From the NCBI RefSeq assembly GCF_034424645.1, contig NZ_CP139969.1:2604001-2668000 (forward strand): a DNA stretch of 64,000 bases, in the 5' to 3' direction. This document shows, piece by piece, positions 8,373-17,234 of the stretch; the first letter of the stretch is position 1, and every line of letters starts with the position of its first letter. Under the pieces are notes generated by a model that ran no database searches, had not been told where the DNA came from, and worked only from the letters and a program-made list of their open reading frames with translations. The position numbers and the translations under genes were made by a program. The stretch is from Bordetella avium (lineage in GTDB: Bacteria; Pseudomonadota; Gammaproteobacteria; Burkholderiales; Burkholderiaceae_B).

Positions 8373-9230
8373 TCAGCGCTCGAACCAGTTCAAAACGCCG
8401 TCCAGGCCACTGACGTTGAGCGCATAGGCGGTCTGTTGACGAACGATCGGTTTGGCATGATAGGCGACCGCAAAACGCGCGCGCGCCAACATCAGCAAAT
8501 CGTTGGCCCCGTCTCCCAGAGCGATGGTCTGTTCCACGGTCGCGCCATGCGCGGCGGTGAAGGCCTCGAGGTGGCGGGCCTTGGCCGCGCCGTCGAGAAT
8601 GTCGCCCAATACCTGGCCGGTCAATTTGCCATCAGCATCTATTTCCAGCGTATTGGCGTAGGCGCTATCGAGCTTGAGACGCTTGCGCAAACGCTCGGTG
8701 AAAAACGTAAAGCCCCCCGAAACCAACAGGGTCTTGATGCCAGCCGCCTGTGCGCAGGCCAATAGTTGTTCGGCGCCAGGATTGAGGCACAAGCGTTCTT
8801 CATAGACGCGCTCGAGCACGCTTGCCGGCGTGCCCTGCAACAGGGCGACCCGGCGACGCAGGCTTTCGGAGAAGTCTTTGATTTCGCCGCGCATGGCGGC
8901 TTCGGTAATCTGAGCCACCTGCTCACCGATACCGGCGCAAGCCGCAATCTCATCGATGCACTCGATATTGATGAGCGTGGAGTCCATATCCATCGCCAAC
9001 ACCTTGCAGCTCGACAGAGCCAGACCCGCCGGCACGAACGCGGCATCGACCGCATGCCCCTCGGCCCACTTACGCACCTCGGCGCGCGTGGCCTCGTCAT
9101 CCTCGACGTTGAGCAAACGCGCAGCGGTGGCGCTGATGCGGGCGATGCCATCGGCCTGCGCCAGGGCAGCCAGTTGTTCGGCATGGTGGGCGGTCAGGCC
9201 CGGCGATTGAATGATGAGATTGGTGCTCAT
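8373..9230 (-). CDS. serB: Phosphoserine phosphatase SerB
   Basis: The protein has 285 residues. It carries out the last step of serine synthesis, O-phospho-L-serine to L-serine. The HAD catalytic motif is DMDST with the nucleophile D81 and acid D83; motif II is LLVSGGFTFF and motif III is ALGDGANDLLML. An N-terminal region of about 75 residues precedes the HAD domain, as in other proteobacterial SerB proteins. It is downstream of mfd on the same strand, separated by 25 bases, and may be co-transcribed with it. Confidence 0.95.
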   Translation of the reverse strand: MSTNLIIQSPGLTAHHAEQLAALAQADGIARISATAARLLNVEDDEATRAEVRKWAEGHAVDAAFVPAGLALSSCKVLAMDMDSTLINIECIDEIAACAGIGEQVAQITEAAMRGEIKDFSESLRRRVALLQGTPASVLERVYEERLCLNPGAEQLLACAQAAGIKTLLVSGGFTFFTERLRKRLKLDSAYANTLEIDADGKLTGQVLGDILDGAAKARHLEAFTAAHGATVEQTIALGDGANDLLMLARARFAVAYHAKPIVRQQTAYALNVSGLDGVLNWFER

Positions 9231-9255
9231 GGATAGGCGAAAAAAAGGTAGCCGA

Positions 9256-12200
9256 TTATTTTAAGGCGCGCAGCACGGCACGCACCGCGTCAAAGCGTGC
9301 GCTGGTCTGCGGCGCAGTGATTTCGATACGCAGCTTATCCTGGCCCGACAGCTTGATGTGACGCTGCTTTTGCACCAGTTCGATGATGCGCAGGGGGTCC
9401 ACCGCCGCCTTGGCGCCGAATTGCAGCAAAGCCTGAGCTTCGCTGACATCGATCTTGACGATACCTAGCGGCTCGCCCATCAGGCGCAAGCGGTGAGTCA
9501 TGAGCAAAGTCTGGGCTGCCTCGGGCAGTTTGCCGAATCGGTCGATGAGCTCTTCCTGGATACGGATCAGATCGTCCTCATCCTGGGCATGCGACAGGCG
9601 TTTATAGATGGCCAGACGGCCGTGAACATCGGGGCAGTAATCCGATGGCAGCAACGCTGGTGCATGCAGATTGACTTCGCAAGCCAGGTTAAAGGGCGCA
9701 TCCAGATCAGGCTCTTCACCCGACTTGAGAGCGCGCACGGCTTCGCTCAGCATCTCGTTGTACATCGAGAAACCGACCTCCTGGATATTGCCAGATTGCG
9801 AATCGCCCAGGATCTCGCCGGTGCCGCGGATTTCAAGGTCATGCATGGCCAGATAGAAACCCGACCCCAGCTCCTCCATCGCCTGGATGGCCTCCAGCCG
9901 CTTTTTGGCGTTGGCGGTGATTGCATCTTCGCCCGGCGTGAGCAAGTAGGCATAGGCCTGATGATGAGAGCGGCCCACGCGGCCGCGCAACTGATGCAAC
10001 TGGGCCAGACCGAAACGGTCAGCACGATGAATCACGATGGTATTGGCGCTGGGCACATCGATACCGGTTTCGATGATAGTGGTGCACAACAGCACGTTAT
10101 AGCGCTGCTGATAAAAGCCCTTCATCACCTGCTCTAGCTCGCGCTCTGGCATCTGACCGTGGGCCACGCCTATGCGAGCCTCGGGCACCAGCTCTTCGAG
10201 ACGTGCCCGCCGGTTGTGGATGGTCTCGACTTCGTTATGCAGGAAATACGCCTGCCCTCCCCGCTTGAGCTCACGCAACAAGGCTTCGCGTATGGTGCTG
10301 CCATCCTCGCGCCGCACAAAGGTCTTGATGGCCAGGCGCTTTTGCGGGGCCGTGGCGATGACCGAAAAATCGCGTATGCCCTCGAGCGACATGCCCAGCG
10401 TGCGCGGGATGGGCGTGGCTGTCAGGGTGAGCACATCGACCTCGGCCCGCAAGGCCTTCAAGGCCTCTTTCTGGCGCACGCCGAAACGGTGCTCCTCATC
10501 GATGATGACCAGCCCCAGACGCTTGAAGCGCACCTCTTTGGAGAGAATCTTGTGCGTGCCGATCACGATATCCACGCGGCCATCATTGATGCCCTCGACG
10601 GCTGCGGCCACTTCTTTGGCGGAGCGAAAGCGCGACAGTTCCACCACGCGCACTGGCCAATCGGCGAAACGGTCGGAAAAGGTCTGCGCATGCTGCTCCG
10701 CCAACAGCGTGGTCGGGCATAGCAAGGCAACCTGTTTGCCATTGGCCACCGCCAGGAAAGCCGCACGCAAAGCCACCTCGGTTTTGCCAAAGCCCACGTC
10801 GCCGCAGACCAGGCGATCCATCGGCTTACCCGAGGTCATATCCATGATGACAGCCTGGATAGCCGCGGATTGATCGACGGTTTCCTCGAAACCAAAGCCC
10901 TCGGCAAAAGACTCGTAATCCGAGAGGGGCAGATTGAAGGCATAGCCTTCACGCGCCGCGCGTTGCGCGTACAACGCCAACAGTTCGGCAGCCGTGTCAC
11001 GCACCTGTTTGGCGGCCTTCTTGCGGGCCTTGTCCCATTGCCCGGAGCCAAGCTGATGCAAAGGCGCAGCCTCGGGATCAGCGCCGCTATAGCGGGCGAT
11101 CACATGAAGCTGCGATACCGGGACATAGAGCGTGGCGCCGCTGGCGTATTCCAGATGAAGAAACTCCATCTCGCCCTCGCCCATGTCCATATTGATCAGG
11201 CCATGATAACGGCCGATACCGTGCTGAGCATGAACGACGGGATCGCCTTCGCGCAGCTCGGCCAGATCCCGCACCATGGCCTCGACATTGCTGGCCCCTT
11301 CCTGGGCGCGCTTGCCCCGGCGCCGGCTGCCCCCATTGCCCGGGTAAAGATCGTTTTCGGTAAGAAAAACCAGGCCGTTCTCGGCCAGGCCGAAACCCGC
11401 CGCCATAGGCGCGATGGTCAGGCCAAACGAGGCTGACGAGGCGAGAAAGGCTCCGATGGTGTCCGTTTGCTCCGCCGGCGCGAGATTCTGTTCGGCCAGC
11501 ATCTGAAACAAGGTTTCGCGCCGCCCGGCCGAATCGGCGCACAACAGCACACGCGCCCCCGAGCGGCCCACCAAAGCCCGCAGTTTGCCAACCGGATCAT
11601 CGGCGCGGCGCGCGACGGCCACGTCCGGCGCGACGCGAAAATCGGGGTGCGGTGAGTCGCCCGTCAGGGCCAGGCGAGCAAAGCCCCGGAAACCTTCGTA
11701 CAGGCCGTCACGGCTCAGAAATAGCGCCTCGGGCGGCAGCACCGGCCGCTCGCGACCGCTTTTCAGAAAGCTATAGCGGCTGGCCGTATCCTGAGAAAAA
11801 CGCTGGATGGCATCATCGATATTGCCCAGCGTGACGGTCAGGGTGGCACTATTCAGATAATCGAACAGCGTCGCAGTCTGTTCAAAAAACAAGGGCAGGT
11901 AGTACTCGACGCCCGCGAAGGCGATGCCATTGCCAATATCTTTATACGGCAGGGCGCGGGACGGGTCGCCCTCGAACACTTCTCGGAAACGCGCACGGAA
12001 AAGCGTGCGTGCGGACTCGTCCATGGGAAACTCGCGCCCGGGCAGCAGACGCACCTCACCGACGGGATAGAGGCTGCGCTGCGTATCGACGTCGAACGCG
12101 CGTATAGACTCGATTTCGTCATCGAACATATCGAGCCGGTAAGGCAAGGCGGAGCCCATGGGAAACAGATCGATGAGCCCGCCCCTCAGGCAGAACTCGC

Positions 12201-12720
12201 CGGGCGCCGTGACCTGCGTGACGTGGTTGTAATTGGCCAGCGTCAATTGCGTGCGCAGGGCCTGTTCATCGAGCTTGTCGCGCTGGCGGAACGAAAAGGT
12301 ATAAGCCGCCAGAAAAGACGGCGGCGGCAGACGGTACAAAGCCGTGGTGACCGGAACCGTGAGGATATCGACGGACTGCGTCATGAGCGCATGCAGCGTA
12401 TGCAGGCGCTCGGAGATCAAGTCCTGGTGCGGTGAAAATGCATCGTAAGGCAGGGTCTCCCAATCGGGTAACTGCCGCACGCGCAATTCGGGCGCAAACA
12501 GGGGAATTTCATCTGCCAAACGCTGTGCATGGACCGGATCGGCCGTCAGCACAACAATGGGTTTGCCTGCCCGCCGGGCCAGATCGGCCAACAACCAGCC
12601 ATCGCCAGAACCGGGCGGGCAAGATTGGACATAGCGCGTGCCGGGCTTCAGGGCGGCCAGGGTGGAAGCGATCGAGGGAAGTTGTATGTCCACTGCTAGG
12701 GAAGTCGATGAGTCAGGCAT
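9256..12720 (-). CDS. mfd: Transcription-repair coupling factor Mfd
   Basis: This 1154-residue ATP-dependent translocase removes stalled RNA polymerase from lesions and recruits UvrA. The order of domains is typical: a UvrB-like N-terminal module, the RNA-polymerase interaction domain (DPVVHAQHGIGRYHG), helicase motifs with Walker A GDVGFGKTEVA near residue 642 and the DEEH box, and the C-terminal TRCF domain. Its length is normal for the family. The ATG at 12720 lies only 25 bases from the divergent ispD start and has no ribosome binding site close by. Confidence 0.97.
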   Translation of the reverse strand: MPDSSTSLAVDIQLPSIASTLAALKPGTRYVQSCPPGSGDGWLLADLARRAGKPIVVLTADPVHAQRLADEIPLFAPELRVRQLPDWETLPYDAFSPHQDLISERLHTLHALMTQSVDILTVPVTTALYRLPPPSFLAAYTFSFRQRDKLDEQALRTQLTLANYNHVTQVTAPGEFCLRGGLIDLFPMGSALPYRLDMFDDEIESIRAFDVDTQRSLYPVGEVRLLPGREFPMDESARTLFRARFREVFEGDPSRALPYKDIGNGIAFAGVEYYLPLFFEQTATLFDYLNSATLTVTLGNIDDAIQRFSQDTASRYSFLKSGRERPVLPPEALFLSRDGLYEGFRGFARLALTGDSPHPDFRVAPDVAVARRADDPVGKLRALVGRSGARVLLCADSAGRRETLFQMLAEQNLAPAEQTDTIGAFLASSASFGLTIAPMAAGFGLAENGLVFLTENDLYPGNGGSRRRGKRAQEGASNVEAMVRDLAELREGDPVVHAQHGIGRYHGLINMDMGEGEMEFLHLEYASGATLYVPVSQLHVIARYSGADPEAAPLHQLGSGQWDKARKKAAKQVRDTAAELLALYAQRAAREGYAFNLPLSDYESFAEGFGFEETVDQSAAIQAVIMDMTSGKPMDRLVCGDVGFGKTEVALRAAFLAVANGKQVALLCPTTLLAEQHAQTFSDRFADWPVRVVELSRFRSAKEVAAAVEGINDGRVDIVIGTHKILSKEVRFKRLGLVIIDEEHRFGVRQKEALKALRAEVDVLTLTATPIPRTLGMSLEGIRDFSVIATAPQKRLAIKTFVRREDGSTIREALLRELKRGGQAYFLHNEVETIHNRRARLEELVPEARIGVAHGQMPERELEQVMKGFYQQRYNVLLCTTIIETGIDVPSANTIVIHRADRFGLAQLHQLRGRVGRSHHQAYAYLLTPGEDAITANAKKRLEAIQAMEELGSGFYLAMHDLEIRGTGEILGDSQSGNIQEVGFSMYNEMLSEAVRALKSGEEPDLDAPFNLACEVNLHAPALLPSDYCPDVHGRLAIYKRLSHAQDEDDLIRIQEELIDRFGKLPEAAQTLLMTHRLRLMGEPLGIVKIDVSEAQALLQFGAKAAVDPLRIIELVQKQRHIKLSGQDKLRIEITAPQTSARFDAVRAVLRALK

Positions 12721-12745
12721 TACCGGGAAATTATAAAATCTCCTG
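12721..12745. promoter_or_regulatory. Very short divergent gap between mfd and ispD with a TATAAT element
   Basis: Only 25 bases separate the two divergent starts. On the minus strand TATAAT (12735 to 12730) would place transcription start about three bases before the mfd ATG, which suggests a leaderless or near-leaderless mfd mRNA. TATAAA on the plus strand (12732-12737) could serve ispD. No good -35 elements are visible and neither gene has a well-spaced ribosome binding site. This is inference. Confidence 0.35.
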
Positions 12746-13432
12746 ATGAAGTCCGAACCCCTTATCGCAATTGTGCCCGCGGCCGGTGTAGGCAGCCGCG
12801 CCAGTCAACCTGGCCAGGAGGCGGTACCCAAGCAGTATCGCACGCTCAACGGCCAACCCATGTTGCGCCGGGCCGTGCTGGCGCTGCTGGCCGACGCACG
12901 CATTGGCCAGGTGCGCGTGGCGGTCAGCGCCGGCGACGATTGGGCCGCCGAGGCCCTGCGCGGACTGCCTCGCACCCTGTGGCGTCCCTGCGGCGGCCCG
13001 ACACGAGCCGATACCGTTGCCGCCGCCCTGGATGATGCGGCGCTAGCCCCCGAGACCTGGGTGCTCGTGCACGACGCGGCGCGCCCCGGCTTGCCGGCCG
13101 ATGCGCTTGCACGCCTGATAGACGGCTGCCTGGACGATGCGGTCGGCGGCCTGCTGGCCCTGCCGGTGGCCGACACCGTGAAATCCGGCGCGGCGCGCGT
13201 GCGCGCCACCCTAGACCGCGACGGTCTGTGGCTGGCGCAGACCCCTCAGATGTTCCGTGCAGGCATGCTGCGCCACGCCTTGCAGACGGCCCGCGAACAG
13301 GGTCTGCCCGTAACCGATGAGGCTTCCGCCATCGAGGCGCAAGGGCTGTCACCTCGCCTGATCGGAGGCTCGGCACGCAACTTCAAAGTGACCTGGCCCG
13401 ACGATTTTGCATTGATGGAGAAATGGCTATGA
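12746..13432 (+). CDS. ispD: 2-C-methyl-D-erythritol 4-phosphate cytidylyltransferase IspD
   Basis: This 228-residue enzyme of the non-mevalonate isoprenoid pathway makes CDP-methylerythritol. The nucleotide-binding motif is PAAGVGSRA near the N-terminus, and [11 protein letters not shown] and the C-terminal substrate loop [12 protein letters not shown] are present. The N-terminal loop is slightly longer than usual ([15 protein letters not shown]). It overlaps ispF by an ATGA, the standard ispDF arrangement. Confidence 0.95.
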   Translation: MKSEPLIAIVPAAGVGSRASQPGQEAVPKQYRTLNGQPMLRRAVLALLADARIGQVRVAVSAGDDWAAEALRGLPRTLWRPCGGPTRADTVAAALDDAALAPETWVLVHDAARPGLPADALARLIDGCLDDAVGGLLALPVADTVKSGAARVRATLDRDGLWLAQTPQMFRAGMLRHALQTAREQGLPVTDEASAIEAQGLSPRLIGGSARNFKVTWPDDFALMEKWL

Positions 13433-13917
13433 CAATTCCTTTTCGCGTGGGACAGGGCTTTGATGTCCACGCCCTGGTGACGGGCCGCCCGCTGATCATC
13501 GGCGGCGTGCGTATCGAGCACAGCCACGGCCTGCTCGGCCATTCCGATGCCGATGTGCTGCTGCATGCCGTCACGGACGCCATCCTGGGTGCTGCCGGCC
13601 TGGGTGATATCGGGCGCCACTTTCCAGACACCGATCCGCGCTTTAAAGGCGCGGATAGCCGGGTGCTGCTGCGCGAGGCCATGGCAAGAGTGGATGCCGC
13701 CGGCTGGCAGGTAGTCAATGTGGACGCCACGGTACATGCCCAGGCTCCCAAGATCGGCCCGCATGCGCCGGCCATGGTCGCCAATATTGCGGCCGATCTA
13801 GGCATTGCTCATGACCTGGTCAACATCAAGGCCAAGACCAATGAAGGACTGGGCTATCTGGGGCGCAAAGAAGGCATTGCCGCTACGGTGGTTACCTTGT
13901 TGGCGCGCCAGGCTTAA
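13429..13917 (+). CDS. ispF: 2-C-methyl-D-erythritol 2,4-cyclodiphosphate synthase IspF
   Basis: This 162-residue trimeric enzyme cyclises the IspE product. The metal ligands D12, H14 and H46 are in GQGFDVHAL and [11 protein letters not shown]. Two in-frame ATGs exist, at 13423 and 13429. GGAG at 13417-13420 is eight bases before 13429 but only two before 13423, so 13429, which overlaps the ispD stop as ATGA, is the real start. The last 26 bases overlap the end of the convergent membrane-protein gene. Confidence 0.95.
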   Translation: MTIPFRVGQGFDVHALVTGRPLIIGGVRIEHSHGLLGHSDADVLLHAVTDAILGAAGLGDIGRHFPDTDPRFKGADSRVLLREAMARVDAAGWQVVNVDATVHAQAPKIGPHAPAMVANIAADLGIAHDLVNIKAKTNEGLGYLGRKEGIAATVVTLLARQA

Positions 13918-14593
13918 GCCGGGTCTGTGCGAGGCCTTGCAGCCTATGCCAGCGCCAGCTCAATCCTGCCGCAACAAGCAGCAGCAAAGCGCTGTGGCCT
14001 AAGAGATAGACAGCCACCGCGGTCTGGCCGCTTTCGGCCAGACCATGCAGCAGCAAGCCCCAGCCCAACAACAGTGTCAAACCGTAAATGGCCTGCGGCA
14101 GCAAGGTGTCGCCGATGGCGCGCAACTGCCCCAGCCACAAGGCCAGACGCAGCGTCCAGGCGCATTGGACGGCAGCTCCGCTCGCCTCATGCAGGCTCAG
14201 TAAGGCGGTATTGACGACCAGCAAAGCCGCAGCAAGCAGGTAAAGCCAGGCGGCCTGCCAGGCGCCCAATCGCTCAAAACGCGCTGCCCAAACCACGGTC
14301 AGGGCAGCCGTGACAAGCAGAGTAAGAAAGGCCAGCCCTAAGGCCAGGCCCAACACCGCGCGACAGACCCGCTGGCTATCCCGCCCCGCGATAAGATTGC
14401 CTGCTGCCGCCAGACTCAGCACTGCTATTGTCGCGGGCGGGGCCAGTGTGGCAATCAGATAGGCGCTTGCCGCCAGTACTTGCGTATCTTTATGCGCCGC
14501 CAGCGCGAAGATGGCGCTCGCACCGACAAAGGGTACAAAGCGATTGCGTACAAAAGCGGGAAAGTCGCGCCGGAAGTCATGCCAGTAGCTCAC
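13892..14593 (-). CDS. Six-helix integral membrane protein of the peptide cassette, function unknown
   Basis: This is a 233-residue protein that I do not recognise. After a basic N-terminus ([19 protein letters not shown]) there are about six hydrophobic segments and a short basic tail (RLKPGAPTR). The GTG start at 14593 has a GGGGGA ribosome binding site six bases upstream and lies inside the end of the WHHHILDT gene, so the two are translationally coupled. Longer open-frame starts upstream would overlap that gene almost entirely. No transporter ATPase or protease motif is visible. It could export or provide immunity for the small peptide, but this is inference from position. Confidence 0.7.
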   Translation of the reverse strand: MSYWHDFRRDFPAFVRNRFVPFVGASAIFALAAHKDTQVLAASAYLIATLAPPATIAVLSLAAAGNLIAGRDSQRVCRAVLGLALGLAFLTLLVTAALTVVWAARFERLGAWQAAWLYLLAAALLVVNTALLSLHEASGAAVQCAWTLRLALWLGQLRAIGDTLLPQAIYGLTLLLGWGLLLHGLAESGQTAVAVYLLGHSALLLLVAAGLSWRWHRLQGLAQTRLKPGAPTR

Positions 14594-15008
14594 GGCATTT
14601 CCCCCAAATTGCAGGAATCCGGTAGCCGAACTCCAGCACATGAAGCTTCTGAGTGAATGCAAAAGCGTCGTTGAGGTTCTGCTGGTCAGCCTCACCTCGA
14701 GTACCAAAGTAGGGATCGTGATGAAAATACGTACCGAATATTTTTTCAGAATCAAAAAAATACGATTTAGTATCTAAAATATGATGGTGCCAAATCTCAT
14801 CAATCTCCATAGAAGGAACGAGCCGCCTATCTCGGTGATGGTATTTCTTACTTAAATAAAGGAAGTTTTTGTATAGCGCTAGTCCTAAATGCGCCTCGCT
14901 TACGGTCCAAGTTCTGCGCAACAACAGATCCTCGGAACAGATTTTCTTGCGAATATTGGCCAGATCCATCTGGATAATGTGCTGTCTTGCAGAGGCCATA
15001 TCGGGCAT
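14577..15008 (-). CDS. Small protein with WHHHILDT motif, glycine-rich-domain-protein-like (DUF1399-like)
   Basis: The product has about 143 residues. Residues 67-102 contain MEIDEIWHHHILDT followed by a second cluster, YFHHDPYFGTRG, a pattern I associate with the D-x-W-H-x-H-I-L core of GRDP/DUF1399 proteins, whose function is not established. The clustered histidines could bind a metal. The start is uncertain: ATGs at 15008 and 14999 lack a good ribosome binding site, and the frame stays open up to about 15047, past a run of eight A. Codon use and base composition are markedly AT-rich compared with the neighbours, suggesting transfer. It sits between a tiny peptide gene and a membrane-protein gene. 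Confidence 0.65.
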   Translation of the reverse strand: MPDMASARQHIIQMDLANIRKKICSEDLLLRRTWTVSEAHLGLALYKNFLYLSKKYHHRDRRLVPSMEIDEIWHHHILDTKSYFFDSEKIFGTYFHHDPYFGTRGEADQQNLNDAFAFTQKLHVLEFGYRIPAIWGKCRELLA

Positions 15009-15065
15009 CGGCCGATCAGCATTTTTTTTCTCGTTCTTGAAATCCTGTCATGGTGACTCGTTTTC

Positions 15066-15089
15066 GCGGCCACCTTTTATGGTGGCCGC
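15066..15089 (-). repeat. Perfect stem-loop between the small peptide gene and the next gene
   Basis: Read on the minus strand, GCGGCCACC and GGTGGCCGC form a perfect nine-base-pair stem around the loop ATAAAA. No T-run follows, so it is not a classical terminator. It lies 11 bases after the peptide stop, where a stem that stabilises or attenuates the message would favour the peptide over the downstream proteins. Confidence 0.7.
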
Positions 15090-15100
15090 CAACTACCTGA

Positions 15101-15226
15101 TCACCACTCGCCTCCTCCACGGCAGTGCCTGGGAACAGCGTCGCTTACCACTTCAAGCAAGCGCTTCATATCAACCTCTAGAAATTCGAGGCCCAGGATC
15201 TCCATGTCTAGCTGATTGGTTTGCAT
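15101..15226 (-). CDS. 41-residue peptide with Cys/Gly-rich C-terminus, possible precursor peptide
   Basis: I found this gene by reading the strand directly. It has an exceptional ribosome binding site, TGGAGG, six bases before the ATG at 15226. The first ~30 residues are an acidic, leucine- and methionine-rich helix-like segment (for example DMEILGLEFLEVDMKRLLE), followed by the C-terminal tail VPRHCRGGGEW. This leader-plus-tail layout, a single cysteine, a glycine run and a terminal Trp resemble precursors of modified peptides. It heads a minus-strand cassette with the WHHHILDT protein and a membrane protein. There is no signal peptide. I do not recognise the family; the function is inferred only from architecture. 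Confidence 0.65.
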   Translation of the reverse strand: MQTNQLDMEILGLEFLEVDMKRLLEVVSDAVPRHCRGGGEW

Positions 15227-15374
15227 GACTTGCCTCCATTAACAGCAGCCGACTTGGCTACCGAGTACGCATAGTGAGACTTTTGTAGACAAGAACATGC
15301 TCTGCTCGAATTCAATCAGACAGGCGTACTCATGCTGCCCTCAAGCAGATGGCAGCCGCCTCTGCGCCAATATG

Positions 15375-15414
15375 TAAAAACCCCCGAAAGCCAGGACGGC
15401 GTTCGGGGGTTTAC
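15375..15414 (-). terminator. Intrinsic terminator of the nuo operon
   Basis: On the minus strand AAACCCCCGAA (15412 to 15402) pairs with TTCGGGGGTTT (15388 to 15378) around a 13-base loop, and the T-run continues to 15376. It is placed 13 bases after the DUF2818 gene, which ends the nuo operon. Confidence 0.88.
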
Positions 15415-15426
15415 ATGATTTTGCCC

Positions 15427-15741
15427 TCAAGCCGGGCGTGAGCGTTTGCGCAAAAACAGATAGCGGTAGACAAAGCCGGGATAGGCCAACACCAGATAGA
15501 GGCTTAGGGTGATGGCGTAAAACTCCCAGGTCTGTGCAAAGGGATTGCCCAACGCGGACTCGAAGGCGCGGCCAGCCAGTCCGACAATCAAGTAATAGAC
15601 CAGTAGTTCCAGAAAACGGATAGCAACGGTCTTGCCGCCCTTGAGCGCGAACACCGCGAACACCCTGTCCGTCAGGAAGGGCAGATTCGCGCTGACAACA
15701 GCCAGCGCGATCAACAACCAGACGGCGAGAGACTGACTCAT
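15427..15741 (-). CDS. DUF2818 family inner-membrane protein
   Basis: The 104-residue product has three or four hydrophobic segments ([20 protein letters not shown], a central [13 protein letters not shown] and a C-terminal [18 protein letters not shown]) and a basic tail. It resembles DUF2818, which in betaproteobacteria follows nuoN. The ATG at 15741 overlaps the nuoN stop as ATGA, so it is the last gene of the complex I operon. A role in complex I assembly or stability is a guess from position; no catalytic motif is seen. Confidence 0.8.
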
Positions 15742-17225
15742 AAGCCAGCGAACGAGGTCTTGATGACCTGCACGCACAGCGCCATCAAGCCGCCAGGCAA
15801 AATGCCCAGGATGAGAATCAGCGCGCCATTGACCGACAGCAGGCCACGCTGCACGCAGGTGGCGGACAGCGGCGCGTCCTCGGCGACCGGCTCGTCAAAG
15901 TAAACCACTTTGACGACTCGCAGATAGTAGAACGCACCGATCAGCGAGAACAACACCGCGACCACGGCCAGCGCCACATGACCCGACTCGATGACCGCCT
16001 GGAGAATGGCCAGCTTGGCGTAGAAACCCACCAGCGGCGGGATGCCGGCCAGCGAGAACATCAGCAGCAGGACAATCAAGGCATGCCAGGGGCTGCGGCG
16101 GTTCAGACCCTTGAGATCGTCAATCTGTTCGCACTCAAAACCCTGGCGCGAGAGCAACAGCACGATGCCAAAGCTGGCCAGCGTGGTCAGCACATAGGTG
16201 ATCATGTAGAACAAGGACGCGCCATAGGCGGCGGACGCGGCTTCCGCCTTGCCGACGACCACACCCGAGGCCAAGCCCAGGAGCACAAAGCCCATGTGCG
16301 AAATGGTCGAGTAGGCCAACATGCGCTTGAAGTTGGTCTGGACGATGGCGGTCAGATTACCGATGGCCAGCGACAGCACCGCCAGAATCATCAGCATGGA
16401 CTGCCAGTCCGCAGCCAGACCGTGCAGGCCATCGACCAGCAGACGCAGCGTCATGGCGAAGGCCGCCAGCTTGGGCGCGCCGCCCAGAATCAGCGTCACG
16501 GCCGTGGGCGAGCCCTGATAAACGTCAGGCACCCACATATGGAAGGGCACGGCGCCCAGCTTGAAGGCCAGACCGGCGACCAGGAAGACGATGCCGAAAA
16601 CCAGAGGCAGTTCCTTGGCCTGACCGGACCCGATCACGCGGGAGATTTCAGCCAGATCCAGATGGCCGGTGGAACCGTACACCATGGACATGCCGTAGAG
16701 CAGGAAGCCGGAAGCCAGCGCGCCGAGCACGAAGTACTTCATGGCGGCTTCGGTGGCCACGACATCATCACGGCGCAGGGCGATCAGGGCGTAGAGCGCC
16801 AGCGACATCAGCTCTAGGCCGAGGTAGACCGACACCAGGCTGCCCGCCGAGATCATGACCATCTGGCCCAACAGCGCCAGCAGGGTCAGAACGTAGAGCT
16901 CGCCGCCGCGCAGCATGTCACGCGATTGGGCGTAGACACGGCCATAGATAAGCGTGACCGCCACGGCGATATACGACGTGATCTTCAGCAGATGCGAGAA
17001 CGAGTCCGTCACATACATGCCGTTGAAGGTCTTGCCGGACACGCCGTTGCTCCATTGGAACAGCGACACCACGGTCAGAATGGCCAGAGTGGCCAGCGAC
17101 AGCACATAGGTGGTCTTGCGATCCGGATGGCTGCTTACCGCGTCGATGAGCAGCACGGCCAGCGCCAGCACCAGCAATAGGATCTCTGGTGTGGCCAAAG
17201 CGAAATCGATGTGGGATTGCATCAT
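15738..17225 (-). CDS. nuoN: NADH-quinone oxidoreductase subunit N
   Basis: This 495-residue protein is one of the three antiporter-like proton-pumping subunits in the membrane arm of complex I. It has about 14 hydrophobic helices and the family stretches [20 protein letters not shown] and [14 protein letters not shown], which carry the conserved lysines and histidine of the proton channel. It lies 9 bases after nuoM and overlaps the DUF2818 gene. Confidence 0.96.
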
Positions 17226-17234
17226 TGTCTTGTC

